Notes: generated by a model not told the origin, from the sequence alone. Positions 24,048-32,409 are shown, numbered from the stretch's first letter. The stretch: DNA of 64,000 nucleotides from Rhizobium sp. SG_E_25_P2 (GCF_029892285.1 NZ_JARXVM010000001.1:248001-312000); one strand, 5' to 3'. A program made the numbers and translations.

Positions 24048-24070
24048 CAACCATAAGGCCAACCATATGG
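24048..24070. promoter_or_regulatory. Operator repeats overlapping the regulator's start codon
   Basis: CAACCATA at 24048-24055 is repeated as CAACCATATGG at 24060-24070, a 12-base step. The second copy contains the palindrome CCATATGG and includes the ATG at 24067. Binding here would block the regulator's own message, so autoregulation is likely. Confidence 0.55.
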
Positions 24071-24879
24071 CCACCACGGCCAAGCGCAGATGGCGCAGTG
24101 TGAACTATGACGCTGGGGAGGTTTGGCGTCGCGTCGGAGAGAGGACGAAGTTGGACAAGCAAGCGAAACGTCAGGCGGCAGAGGCGCTGTCGAACCCGGG
24201 CCCCCACCCCATGCCGAATGACGAGGAGCCGAGCGATGTGGTCGGCTCGCTGCGCCGGATCATGGAAGAGCACGGCGTCATGCCGCCGGAGCGCGAGCTT
24301 GCGGAACGGCTGAACATCAAGCGCCATCAGTTGCGGAAGGGGCTGCAGACGCTGCGCGACCTTGGCGAACTGGAACCGGCGCGCGCCGGCCGCAGGACGT
24401 CGACAACGGAAGCAACGGCGCAGAGCGGGCGTCTTGTCCTATCCACCAATCCGCTGGAAGTGATGGAGATGCGCATGATGCTGGAGCCGGCGCTGGCCCG
24501 GCTTGCGGCTCTGCGCGCCTCGCCCGCCGAAATCATCCGCATCGTCCAGGCGGCCAGGTCGCCGGCAGGAATGAGCCCCAGCCAGGCCGACCAGATGTTC
24601 CATCGCGCCATTGCCGCCGGGTCGCGAAACAGCCTCGCCAGCGAACTGCATCTTCTGTTGAACCAGGTGCAAAACGACAGCCGGCTGCGTTTCGCCGAAA
24701 GCGACGACGAAACCACGGCGGAGCGCATCGCCGAGCGCGACGCAGAACACCAACAGATCGCCGAGGCCATTATCGCACGCGATCCGGACCGGGCGGAAAA
24801 ATGCATGTGGGATCACCTTGCAGTGGTCCAGCGCAAAATCGCCGCCAGGCTCGGCGTGGGGAGCTTGGACAGCCTGTAA
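24067..24879 (+). CDS. FadR/GntR-family transcriptional regulator of the B6 locus
   Basis: The 270-residue protein has an N-terminal extension of about 50 residues. A GntR winged helix follows at about 55-118 ('MPPERELAERLNIKRHQLRKG', read as family pattern ERELAERL...LRKGL...LGEL), then an FCD ligand domain at about 135-260 ('FHRAIAAGSRNSL', 'EHQQIAEAIIARD', 'MWDHLAVV'). Most relatives are about 230 residues, so an internal ATG at 24211 is an alternative start. I prefer 24067, with AAGG 8 bases upstream. It is divergent from ppaT and 87 bases before pyridoxine 4-oxidase. It is the natural candidate for the protein that binds the CAACCA...TGGTTG sites. Its inducer is probably a B6 vitamer or its acid. 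Confidence 0.88.
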   Translation: MATTAKRRWRSVNYDAGEVWRRVGERTKLDKQAKRQAAEALSNPGPHPMPNDEEPSDVVGSLRRIMEEHGVMPPERELAERLNIKRHQLRKGLQTLRDLGELEPARAGRRTSTTEATAQSGRLVLSTNPLEVMEMRMMLEPALARLAALRASPAEIIRIVQAARSPAGMSPSQADQMFHRAIAAGSRNSLASELHLLLNQVQNDSRLRFAESDDETTAERIAERDAEHQQIAEAIIARDPDRAEKCMWDHLAVVQRKIAARLGVGSLDSL

Positions 24880-24966
24880 GCTGCCTCAGTTTCCATCTCG
24901 ACAGACCGTAATTTCCCGCCCTTGCAGCTTGAACGCCGCGAGACGCCTCACCATGGAGTTTTTAGG

Positions 24967-26496
24967 ATGCCGCATTTCGATATTCTGATCATAGGCGCGG
25001 GCTCTGCGGGCTCGGTGCTTGCCAATCGACTATCCGCTGACCCCGCATGCCGCGTCGGTGTGCTCGAGGCGGGGGGCATGCCGACAGATCCGGACATCGA
25101 CAATCCGTTAAAGTGGCCATTCATCCAAGGTCGCGACTATGATTGGGCGTTCGAGACCATCCCGCAGGCCGGCACGGCCGGGCGCGTCCATCCCTGGCCG
25201 CGTGGCAGGATATTTGGCGGATCGAGCTGCCTACACGCAATGGCGCATGTGCGCGGACATCGCGACGATTTCGCCCCCTGGGCCGAGGCGACAGGATCCT
25301 CGCGCTGGTCTTATGAGGGCTTGCTGCCAAGCTTTATCGCAATGGAGGACTTCTCAGGCCCGGCGAGCGCCCATCATGGCAAAGGCGGCCCGCTGCCTGT
25401 CTGGATTCCCCATGACGAGGTCAGTCCGGTGGCGCGGGCCTATATGCGCGCGGGCGAAGAAATCGGCGCGCCCGTGCTCGGCGATCATAATGGCGAACAT
25501 CTGAACGGCTTGGCGCCCAATTCGCTGACGATTCGCGATGGCAAGCGCGTCAGCGCCGCGCAGGCCTATCTGTTCCCGATCCTGTCGCGTCCTAACCTCA
25601 CGCTGCAGGGGGACGCCACGGTTCATCGGCTGATCATGGAGGCAGGCAGGATCGCGGGAGTGGAGGTGACCATTGGTGGTCAGGATATGGTCTACAGCGC
25701 CGACACGGTGATCCTTGCCGCCGGCTCAGTGGCCAATCCACTGCTGCTGATGCGCTCGGGCGTCGGCGATCCGGAGACGCTTGCGAAGGCGGGCGTCGCC
25801 TGCAGTCTGTCCCGATCGCAGGTTGGCCGCAATTTGCACGACCATTTGCTGGGCTCCGGCAACGCCTATCGATCCAGGCAACCGGTGCCCGCTTCGCGCC
25901 TCCAGCATTCCGAATCGCTGATGTATCTGAACGCAAAAGACCCGTCGATCGCCTCGGGGAAACCCGACGTGGTCCTGGGCTGCGTCATCGGCCCGTCGGC
26001 ATCTGAAGCGTTGCCGTCGCAGCAGCCCGGCGAAGCCTATACGCTGCTGTTCGGGGTCACGCACCCAACCAGCCGAGGCGACCTGAAAATCTCAGGACCC
26101 GACATCGCGAACAAACCGATCATCGACCCCGCTTATCTCCAGACCGAGAATGATCGTCGGCTCTTTCGCCGCGCGCTCGATTACGCGCGCATGGTAGGCC
26201 AGGCAAGCGCGATGGACGACTGGCGCGGCGAGGAAATCTTGCCGGGTTCCAAGCCGATGTCGGACGCGGAAAAGGACGCCTTCATCGCCAAGGCGGTGAT
26301 CACCCATCACCACCCGGTTGGCACATGCCGGATGGGGAAAGATGAAACCGCCGTCGTAAACGCGGACCTCAAGCTCAATGGCCTCGACAATCTCTATATC
26401 GTCGATGCTTCGGTCATTCCCTCGATCACTTCCGGCCCCGTTCACGCCGCCGTTCTGGCGATCGCGGAAACCTTTGCCGCGACATGGAGGCCATGA
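24967..26496 (+). CDS. pno: Pyridoxine 4-oxidase (GMC flavoprotein)
   Basis: The 509-residue GMC oxidoreductase oxidises the 4-hydroxymethyl of pyridoxine to pyridoxal with O2. It matches the Mesorhizobium loti enzyme, as I recall it, throughout: 'EAGGMPTDPDI', 'QGRDYDW', 'QAGTAGR', 'GGSSCLHAM', 'GKGGPLP', 'PNSLTIRDGKRVSAA', 'RNLHDHLLGSGN', 'PASRLQHSES', 'LLFGVTHPTSRG', 'DPAYLQT'. The FAD-binding motif GAGSAG is at residues 10-15. The catalytic region is 'ITHHHPVGTCRMG' (His447-449), with a second conserved His493. The ATG at 24967 has GGAG about 9 bases upstream. It probably shares a transcript with the regulator 87 bases upstream. No signal peptide is present, so it is cytoplasmic. Confidence 0.93.
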   Translation: MPHFDILIIGAGSAGSVLANRLSADPACRVGVLEAGGMPTDPDIDNPLKWPFIQGRDYDWAFETIPQAGTAGRVHPWPRGRIFGGSSCLHAMAHVRGHRDDFAPWAEATGSSRWSYEGLLPSFIAMEDFSGPASAHHGKGGPLPVWIPHDEVSPVARAYMRAGEEIGAPVLGDHNGEHLNGLAPNSLTIRDGKRVSAAQAYLFPILSRPNLTLQGDATVHRLIMEAGRIAGVEVTIGGQDMVYSADTVILAAGSVANPLLLMRSGVGDPETLAKAGVACSLSRSQVGRNLHDHLLGSGNAYRSRQPVPASRLQHSESLMYLNAKDPSIASGKPDVVLGCVIGPSASEALPSQQPGEAYTLLFGVTHPTSRGDLKISGPDIANKPIIDPAYLQTENDRRLFRRALDYARMVGQASAMDDWRGEEILPGSKPMSDAEKDAFIAKAVITHHHPVGTCRMGKDETAVVNADLKLNGLDNLYIVDASVIPSITSGPVHAAVLAIAETFAATWRP

Positions 26497-26976
26497 GCTG
26501 AGCGCGGCGAGAGAGAGTCCCGCGGGCTCTGGATCATAGTCACGCATCTGGCCCGGCGCCAAACACCCAACAAAACGGGGATGCTTGCTGGACATCCGAC
26601 GGACGGAACCTTTTAAAACCGGGTGATCGCACTCGGCGGAATGACCAGGTCCTGGCATCCCACTTCGCAACCGGGTTTTGCAAGCGCGGCCCCGCGTTTC
26701 CTTTCAAAAGCATATCGCGTGGCCTTGCGAAACAACCGCCGCGATCCTGCCTCGCAGGCGCTGCCGACTGCTTTGCAATGGCTGAAACCGAGCATGCGGT
26801 CGCTGTTTCGGTCGAAATGAAAATGAAAGATCCTTGCGTCGACGCCAAATAGGTCGCCCGGTATATGGAAAATCACATTAACGACTTGTAGAGCTTTCTT
26901 AAGTTTTAATTTACCATATTTATTTACTTTTTCCTTCAGCGATCAACAGGGCAATCGCTTTAGAGGGGCAAGTTCA
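26497..26976. other. 480-base intergenic stretch
   Basis: No gene is supported. The first 360 bases are GC-rich with only short open frames lacking ribosome sites. The last about 100 bases (26876-26945) are strikingly A+T-rich, with runs such as TTAAGTTTTAATTTACC. They should hold the promoter of the methyltransferase gene. The stretch marks the border between the accessory B6 locus and the core-like region to the right. Confidence 0.5.
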
Positions 26977-27645
26977 ATGGCCGCGCAGGCAAGGCAAAAA
27001 CGCATCACTTCCGAGATCCAGCCGGAAGCCTATTCGCTGGAAGCGAAATATGCTCGTTTCGACAAATTTCTGAAAAGTCTCTGGAAGGATGTCTATCCCG
27101 AGACGGCCACAGAGTTGCATGACTCCATCACCGCCTCGGCCTATAAGGCGCTCAAGACGGAGCATCCGTTGGCCGAAGGCGCCAAGGTGCTGGATATTGG
27201 TTGCGGCCAAGGCGTGGCGCTTAAGCACTTCACCGCCGACAAACTCGACGCCGTCGGCATCGCCATCGGCGAGGATGTGCGGATCTGCTGCGAGAAGGGT
27301 TACAACGCCGTCGAGATGGACCTGTCCTTTCTCGATTTCGAAGACGAAACCTTCGATCTCGTCTGGTCGCGACATGTGCTGGAACATAGCATTTTCCCCT
27401 ATTTCTCGCTGGCGGAAACCTATCGTGTGCTGAAGCCGGGCGGCATCCTCTATATGGAAGTGCCGGCGCCGGATACTGCGGCCAATCATCAGAACAACCC
27501 CAATCACTACTCCGTGCTCGGCCGCTCGATGTGGCTCGAACTGATCCGCCGCGTTGGCTATTCGTCGGTTCGGGTTCGCGAAATCGGCTTTAACCTCGCC
27601 GCGGGCCCCGACCGCTATTGGAGTTTCACGGTCAAAAAGCGCTGA
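26977..27645 (+). CDS. Class I SAM-dependent methyltransferase
   Basis: The 222-residue protein has the Rossmann methyltransferase motif I 'VLDIGCGQGVALKHF' (residues about 70-84), an acidic motif II region 'AVEMDLSFLDFEDE', 'FDLVWSRHVLEHS' and post-motif 'RVLKPGGILYMEVP'. The sequence is of the methyltransf_11 kind acting on small molecules or glycans. A leading segment of about 55 residues ('YSLEAKYARFDKFLKSLW') is helical and not part of the core. GAGGGG lies 8 bases before the ATG. There is no operon partner; the upstream border is A+T-rich. The substrate is unknown. Confidence 0.85.
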   Translation: MAAQARQKRITSEIQPEAYSLEAKYARFDKFLKSLWKDVYPETATELHDSITASAYKALKTEHPLAEGAKVLDIGCGQGVALKHFTADKLDAVGIAIGEDVRICCEKGYNAVEMDLSFLDFEDETFDLVWSRHVLEHSIFPYFSLAETYRVLKPGGILYMEVPAPDTAANHQNNPNHYSVLGRSMWLELIRRVGYSSVRVREIGFNLAAGPDRYWSFTVKKR

Positions 27646-27853
27646 CGCAGAGCAACTGATCCGCGCAAAGCAAAGCTATATAGGGCGGCGCTGGCGAAAG
27701 GGATGAGAATCGCCTAGACATCGAGGAAGGCGCGGCCCGCGCCTCCCTCCCTCCACCGGGAAAGCATCATCATGCCGGGCGATATCCCTTGGGACATCCT
27801 TGAGCGCGCTGCATAAGGAGGGGTTGCGGAAAAGCTCGCTGTGCGAGGTTCCG

Positions 27854-28567
27854 ATGACATATCCTGTTTTCCTGCTTAAACGACAGGCGCGGCGGTTGGC
27901 GCGCGACAAAAACCAGCCGCTCCATCAGGCGCTCGACGAGATTGCCCGGCGCGAGGGCTATCAGGCCTGGAGCCATCTGGTTGCGGCATCGAACCGCCAG
28001 GCTGTCCCCGATCCAGCCATATTCGCCGAGCCGGGCGAGGTGTTGCTCATTGGCGCACGCCCGAGTCAGGGAAAGACGCTGTTCGGGCTTGGTCTGGCCG
28101 CGGATGCCGTGCGGGCCGGATTTCAGGCCTCCATCTTTTCGCTGGAATGCACCGAGCCGACTATCAGGCGTCGACTGGAGCGCATGCGGCGCGCAGACGA
28201 CCTGACATCGGGACGGCTTCGGATCGACCTGACGGAGGGGCTGGACGCCGATCACATCATGACCCAACTGCAAACCGCCAAGCCTGGAGACGTCGCCGTC
28301 GTCGACTATCTGCAACTGCTGGACCAGAACCGACGGTCGCCAACGCTGCGCGATCAGGTCGCGCGTCTGCGCGGGCATGCGCGTGACAGGCGCCTCCGGC
28401 TGGCGTTTCTCTCGCAGATCGACAGGCGTTTCGAGCTTTCCGGAAAGCCTGTGCCCGACTATTCCGACATCAGGAGGCTCGACGCGCTCGGCACAGGCCT
28501 GTTCGACAAGGCCTGCTTCCTGCACAAGGGAAAAACAAGCCTCGTCACATTGCCGCCGTCCGGCTGA
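27854..28567 (+). CDS. DnaB-like RecA-fold ATPase with an N-terminal GYxxW motif
   Basis: The 237-residue protein contains a helicase core resembling the C-terminal half of DnaB: Walker A 'GARPSQGKTLFGL' near residue 75, Walker B 'VAVVDYLQLLD' near 150, and 'LAFLSQIDRRFE' near 190. There is no primase-interaction domain or DnaB N-terminus. The first 45 residues carry a helical motif with 'LHQALDEIARREGYQAWSHL', which recalls small domains in unrelated proteins ('alel.A...G...W..L'). Because the DnaB N-terminus is missing, it is unlikely to be the replicative helicase. The frame is open upstream, but the ATG at 27854 is where homologous sequence begins. Function unknown. Confidence 0.75.
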   Translation: MTYPVFLLKRQARRLARDKNQPLHQALDEIARREGYQAWSHLVAASNRQAVPDPAIFAEPGEVLLIGARPSQGKTLFGLGLAADAVRAGFQASIFSLECTEPTIRRRLERMRRADDLTSGRLRIDLTEGLDADHIMTQLQTAKPGDVAVVDYLQLLDQNRRSPTLRDQVARLRGHARDRRLRLAFLSQIDRRFELSGKPVPDYSDIRRLDALGTGLFDKACFLHKGKTSLVTLPPSG

Positions 28568-28585
28568 TATCGCCGCAATCGGCAG

Positions 28586-28605
28586 GGGCGGATTTAGATC
28601 CGCCC
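28586..28605. terminator. Hairpin between convergent genes
   Basis: GGGCGGAT at 28586-28593 and ATCCGCCC at 28598-28605 form a perfect eight-base stem with a TTAG loop that includes the manC stop. It lies between two convergent genes. A T run is lacking, so termination strength is unclear. Confidence 0.4.
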
Positions 28606-30018
28606 GAACGTGTCTTCGATGCGAACGATGTCGTCTTCGCCGAGATAAGAGCCGGTCTGGACTTCCACCAGCTCAAGCAGGATTTTCCCGGGGTTCGAAA
28701 GGCGGTGCAACTCACCCTGCGGAATATAGATCGACTCGTTTTCGCGCAGCATCTGCTTGGCCTCGCCAATCTGCACCTCGGCGGTGCCGCGCACCACGAT
28801 CCAGTGCTCGGAGCGGTGATGGTGCTTCTGCAGCGACAACTGCTTGCCCGGCTTCACGAAGATACGCTTCACCTGAAAGCGTTCGCCCATCAACACGGAC
28901 GTATAGCCGCCCCAGGGCCGGTAGCTGGTGCGATGCTCCTCGGTGAGTTTGGCGGTGGCCGGGTTCTTCATCAGGTCTTTCACGACCTTGCCGACATCCT
29001 GCGCATCGGTGAGCTTGCCCACATACACAGCGTCTTCCGAAACCAGCACCACCGCGTCCTCCACCCCGTTGACCGCGACATGGGCGCTTTCGGAGAAGAC
29101 GAAGGAATTCTTGGTGTTGTAGAGATTGACCGGTCCGCGCGCGACATTGCCGTCCGCATCGCATTCGCTTTCCTTCCACACCGCGTCCCAGGCGCCGAGA
29201 TCCGACCACTGGATCGGCGACGGCGCGACGGAGGCGAGCTTGGTGTGCTCGAAAATCGCATAGTCGACGGAGATATCGGGCGACTTGGCGAATTCCGCCT
29301 CGCCGAGGCGGACGAAATCGAGATCGACGCGGGCATTGTCGACCGAATTCTTAGCCGCATCCAACACTTCTGGCGCAAACGCCGCGCATTCGCCGAGGAA
29401 GACGTCGGTGTTGAACAGGAACATCCCGGAATTCCAGTAATAGTTTCCGGTCGCCAGCATGTCCTTGGCGCGCTCCTCATTCGGCTTTTCGACGAAGCGC
29501 TGGACGAGATGGGCGCCAGAAGCCTCCTTTTGTCCAGCCTCGATATAGCCGAAGCCGGTCGCCGGCGAAGTCGGAGTGATGCCGAAAGTGGCGAGACGAC
29601 CCGCGCGGGCGGCTGCGGTGGCGGTGTCGATCGCCGTTACATAGGCGTCGTCCACACGGATATTGTGGTCGGAAGCCAGCACATGCACGAGCCGCGGCCC
29701 GTTCTTGGCGGCGATCAGAGCCGCGGCCGCGATGGCGGGGGCAGTGTTGCGCGCGATCGGCTCGAGAACAACCGCCTCCAGTTCGACGCCCGCCTCCTGA
29801 GCCTGCTCGGCGACCAGGAAGCGATATTCGGAATTGGTCACCACGATCGGCTTGCCATATCGTTTGGGATCCTTGAGCCGCTTCAGCGTCAACTGAAAGA
29901 GGCTGTCGTCGCCGATCAGCGCCAAAAACTGTTTGGGCCGCGCCGAACGTGACATCGGCCAGAGACGCGTGCCTTTGCCGCCCGCCAAGATAACCGGGAC
30001 GATGAGATCCTGAGACAT
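28594..30018 (-). CDS. manC: Mannose-1-phosphate guanylyltransferase / mannose-6-phosphate isomerase
   Basis: The 474-residue bifunctional enzyme makes GDP-mannose for surface polysaccharides. The N-terminal nucleotidyltransferase has 'VILAGGKGTRLWPMSR' (residues about 8-23) and the sugar-phosphate motif 'FVEKPNEE'. The C-terminal cupin isomerase has 'YRPWGGYTSV', 'VKPGKQLSLQKHHHRSEHW' (metal-binding histidines) and 'IYIPQGELHRLSNPG'. The ATG at 30018 is where the family starts. The length is usual. It is divergent from lnt across about 190 bases. Its product probably feeds glycan synthesis, to which the cluster at 58.8-64 kb may also belong. Confidence 0.95.
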   Translation of the reverse strand: MSQDLIVPVILAGGKGTRLWPMSRSARPKQFLALIGDDSLFQLTLKRLKDPKRYGKPIVVTNSEYRFLVAEQAQEAGVELEAVVLEPIARNTAPAIAAAALIAAKNGPRLVHVLASDHNIRVDDAYVTAIDTATAAARAGRLATFGITPTSPATGFGYIEAGQKEASGAHLVQRFVEKPNEERAKDMLATGNYYWNSGMFLFNTDVFLGECAAFAPEVLDAAKNSVDNARVDLDFVRLGEAEFAKSPDISVDYAIFEHTKLASVAPSPIQWSDLGAWDAVWKESECDADGNVARGPVNLYNTKNSFVFSESAHVAVNGVEDAVVLVSEDAVYVGKLTDAQDVGKVVKDLMKNPATAKLTEEHRTSYRPWGGYTSVLMGERFQVKRIFVKPGKQLSLQKHHHRSEHWIVVRGTAEVQIGEAKQMLRENESIYIPQGELHRLSNPGKILLELVEVQTGSYLGEDDIVRIEDTFGRI

Positions 30019-30209
30019 ATGCACCTTGCTCCAAAATGAGGACCGGATCCCTTGCGGCGCGTACGGATGCAAGCAGACGGCCAAATCATGTTTCCGTTCT
30101 TCATTGGCATATTCTTCAGGGTGGAAACAAGCGTCAGCGCAAGGCGGGACAAATTGCGGCGAATGCTGCAAAACTCCGGCAATTGATTCGCAACACGAGG
30201 AAAATAAGC

Positions 30210-31796
30210 ATGGAGCGCATCGCCGCGATGGTCATGTTGAGCGCCGGATGGAAGCGTTTCGCGATCGCTGTCGCCGCCGGCGCTTTCTCGGCGCTGATGC
30301 TGCCGCCATTCGGCCTGTTTCCCGCCGGTTTCGTGTCTTTTTCCGTGCTTGTCTGGCTGATCGACGGCGCTTCGGGCAATCCCGATCGCGGCGTCATCCT
30401 GCGCCGATGGCCGTCTTTCCTCATCGGCTGGAGCTTCGGGCTCGGCTATTTCGTCGCCAGCCTCTGGTGGACCGCCAATGCGCTTCTGGTGGATGCTGAC
30501 GAATTCGCCTGGGCGGTGCCGCTGGCGGCCGTCGGGCTGCCCGCCTACCTGGCTATCTTTTACGGCCTGGCGGCAGTGCTGGCCAGAATGCTCTGGAGCG
30601 ACGGTTTCCTGCGCATTCTCGCCCTGGCCGCGAGCTTCGGTCTCGCTGAGTGGCTGCGCGGCGTCGTGTTCACCGGCTTTCCCTGGAATGCTGTCGGCCA
30701 GGGCCTCACGCCGTTCCCGCTGATGATGCAAAGCCTTGCCTTGGTGGGCAGCCACACGATGAATATGGCGGCGGTGTTCATTTTCGCAGCGCCGGCGCTT
30801 TTTGCCTCGTCACGCGGTCGGGCAGCGGGCTTGAGCCTTGCTGCGCTTCTGTTCACCGCGCATCTCGGCTATGGCGCCTATGCTTTGTATCTGGCGCCGC
30901 AACCGGCGCAAACCGATCGAGTCGTCAGGCTGGTGCAGCCGGCAATCTCGCAAGCCGACAAGCTGGATGACGATCAACGCGCCGCCGTCTTCCAGGCGCA
31001 TCTGGATCTCACCAAGGCCCCCCCGGCCACCGGTGGAAAGCCGCCCCGCCTGATCGTATGGCCGGAAACCTCGGTTCCTTTCATCCTCACACGCAGCCCG
31101 GATGCGCTGTCGTTGATCTCCGACGCGCTTGAGGATGGACAGACCCTGTTTGCGGGCGCAGTGCGCGTGGAAGGCGGCGGCGCCGAGGAACGTTTTTACA
31201 ACTCGATCTACATGATCGATTCCCAAGGCCAGATCATCGGCGCCGCGGACAAAGTGCATCTCGTGCCTTTCGGAGAGTTTCTCCCGTTCGAGGACTTTTT
31301 CCGCAAACTGGATCTCCAGGCAGTCGCCGCCATGCCCGGCGGCTTTTCGGCCGCGCTTCAGCGCGGCATGCTGACGCTGCCGGACGGTTTCAGGCTGATG
31401 CCGCTCATCTGCTACGAAATCATCTTTCCGGACGAGATCAACGCCGAGGGTTCCGACGCGCCGGACGCGATCCTGAACATCACCAATGACGAATGGTTCG
31501 GCGTCAGCCCCGGACCTTGGCAGCATTTCCTCCAGGCGCGGCTGACGGCGGTGGAAACGGGCCTGCCGGTGATCCGCGACGCCAATAGCGGCATATCGGC
31601 GATGATCGACCCGCGCGGAAGAGTCGTCGCCGGACTCGCTTTTGGCGCAAAAGGTTTCACCGACACAACCATTCCGACCAAGATCGACACAATTGTGCCA
31701 AAAGCCTACCGCACACTCCTCTTCGGGTTGCTGCTGTTATCTAGTTTTTTGATTGCATTGCTTGCTCGCATGGGTTTTGTTTTCGATCGCAATTGA
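30210..31796 (+). CDS. lnt: Apolipoprotein N-acyltransferase
   Basis: The 528-residue inner-membrane enzyme adds the third acyl chain to lipoproteins. The N-terminal 200 residues contain six or seven membrane segments. The periplasmic nitrilase-like domain carries Glu286 in 'IVWPETSVPF', Lys348 in 'DKVHLVPFGEFLPF' and nucleophile Cys401 in 'LICYEIIFP'. A last membrane segment ends the protein. The ATG at 30210 has CGAGG upstream; an upstream open frame is not used. The order lnt, XRE regulator, metK, trmB is typical of alphaproteobacteria. Confidence 0.95.
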   Translation: MERIAAMVMLSAGWKRFAIAVAAGAFSALMLPPFGLFPAGFVSFSVLVWLIDGASGNPDRGVILRRWPSFLIGWSFGLGYFVASLWWTANALLVDADEFAWAVPLAAVGLPAYLAIFYGLAAVLARMLWSDGFLRILALAASFGLAEWLRGVVFTGFPWNAVGQGLTPFPLMMQSLALVGSHTMNMAAVFIFAAPALFASSRGRAAGLSLAALLFTAHLGYGAYALYLAPQPAQTDRVVRLVQPAISQADKLDDDQRAAVFQAHLDLTKAPPATGGKPPRLIVWPETSVPFILTRSPDALSLISDALEDGQTLFAGAVRVEGGGAEERFYNSIYMIDSQGQIIGAADKVHLVPFGEFLPFEDFFRKLDLQAVAAMPGGFSAALQRGMLTLPDGFRLMPLICYEIIFPDEINAEGSDAPDAILNITNDEWFGVSPGPWQHFLQARLTAVETGLPVIRDANSGISAMIDPRGRVVAGLAFGAKGFTDTTIPTKIDTIVPKAYRTLLFGLLLLSSFLIALLARMGFVFDRN

Positions 31797-31942
31797 CCAA
31801 AAACCCCTAGAAATGCATAGTGTATTCGACGGGTTCAAGACATCCTGGAACACGCCATCAATTAACGACATGCAACGTTCGGTTTGCGCATCCTCCCGTA
31901 TTGGCGGCAGAACTGCACGGCACACATCACCGGAACCAAAAA

Positions 31943-32365
31943 ATGATAGAAAACAAGAAGAAACCGAATCCGATCGACATCCATGTGGGCAGCCGGATTC
32001 GCCTTCGCCGCACTATGTTGGGCATGAGCCAGGAGAAGCTCGGCGAAAGCTTGGGCATCACCTTCCAGCAGATCCAAAAATATGAAAAAGGCACCAACCG
32101 CGTCGGCGCAAGCCGTCTGCAGGCGATCTCGGGCATTCTGAATGTTCCGGTGTCCTTCTTCTTCGAAGACGCTCCCGATGGCAACCCTGCCAACACGCCA
32201 TCCGGCATGGCTGAAGCGTCAAGCTCCAATTACGTCGTCGACTTCCTGTCTTCTTCGGAAGGCCTGCAGTTGAACCGCGCCTTCGTAAAGATCACCGATC
32301 AAAAGGTCCGTCGCAAACTCGTCGACCTCGTCAAGGCTCTCGCCGCCGAGGCGGAAACCGAATAA
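31943..32365 (+). CDS. XRE-family helix-turn-helix regulator
   Basis: The 140-residue protein has a Cro/CI-type helix-turn-helix at about residues 15-70 ('IRLRRTMLGMSQEKLGESLG', 'ITFQQIQKYEKGTNRVGASRL'). A short C-terminal tail follows, ending in a helical stretch 'AFVKITDQKVRRKLVDLVKAL'. It lies between lnt and metK, a conserved place in this group of bacteria. The ATG at 31943 is chosen because the homologous sequence starts there. Its target genes are unknown; a role in cell-cycle or developmental regulation has been proposed for relatives. Confidence 0.88.
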   Translation: MIENKKKPNPIDIHVGSRIRLRRTMLGMSQEKLGESLGITFQQIQKYEKGTNRVGASRLQAISGILNVPVSFFFEDAPDGNPANTPSGMAEASSSNYVVDFLSSSEGLQLNRAFVKITDQKVRRKLVDLVKALAAEAETE

Positions 32366-32372
32366 TGCCGCA

Positions 32373-32409
32373 TCTGGATCGCGGGTTTCCCCAGGGGAAC
32401 CCGCATCCG
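32373..32409 (+). terminator. Long hairpin after the XRE gene
   Basis: GCGGGTT at 32381-32387 pairs with AACCCGC at 32398-32404, and the stem extends outward through CTGGAT/ATCCGG with one bulge. No T run follows. It probably ends or protects the XRE transcript before metK. Confidence 0.5.

Noticed and set aside
22624-24066. Long upstream extension of the FadR-type regulator frame
   Set aside because: It overlaps the transaminase gene on the other strand and the product there is not regulator-like; the family pattern starts only after 24067.
26613-26876. An 87-codon minus-strand frame in the gap after pyridoxine 4-oxidase
   Set aside because: No ribosome site, no recognisable family, and a neighbouring frame is equally open; treated as non-coding.
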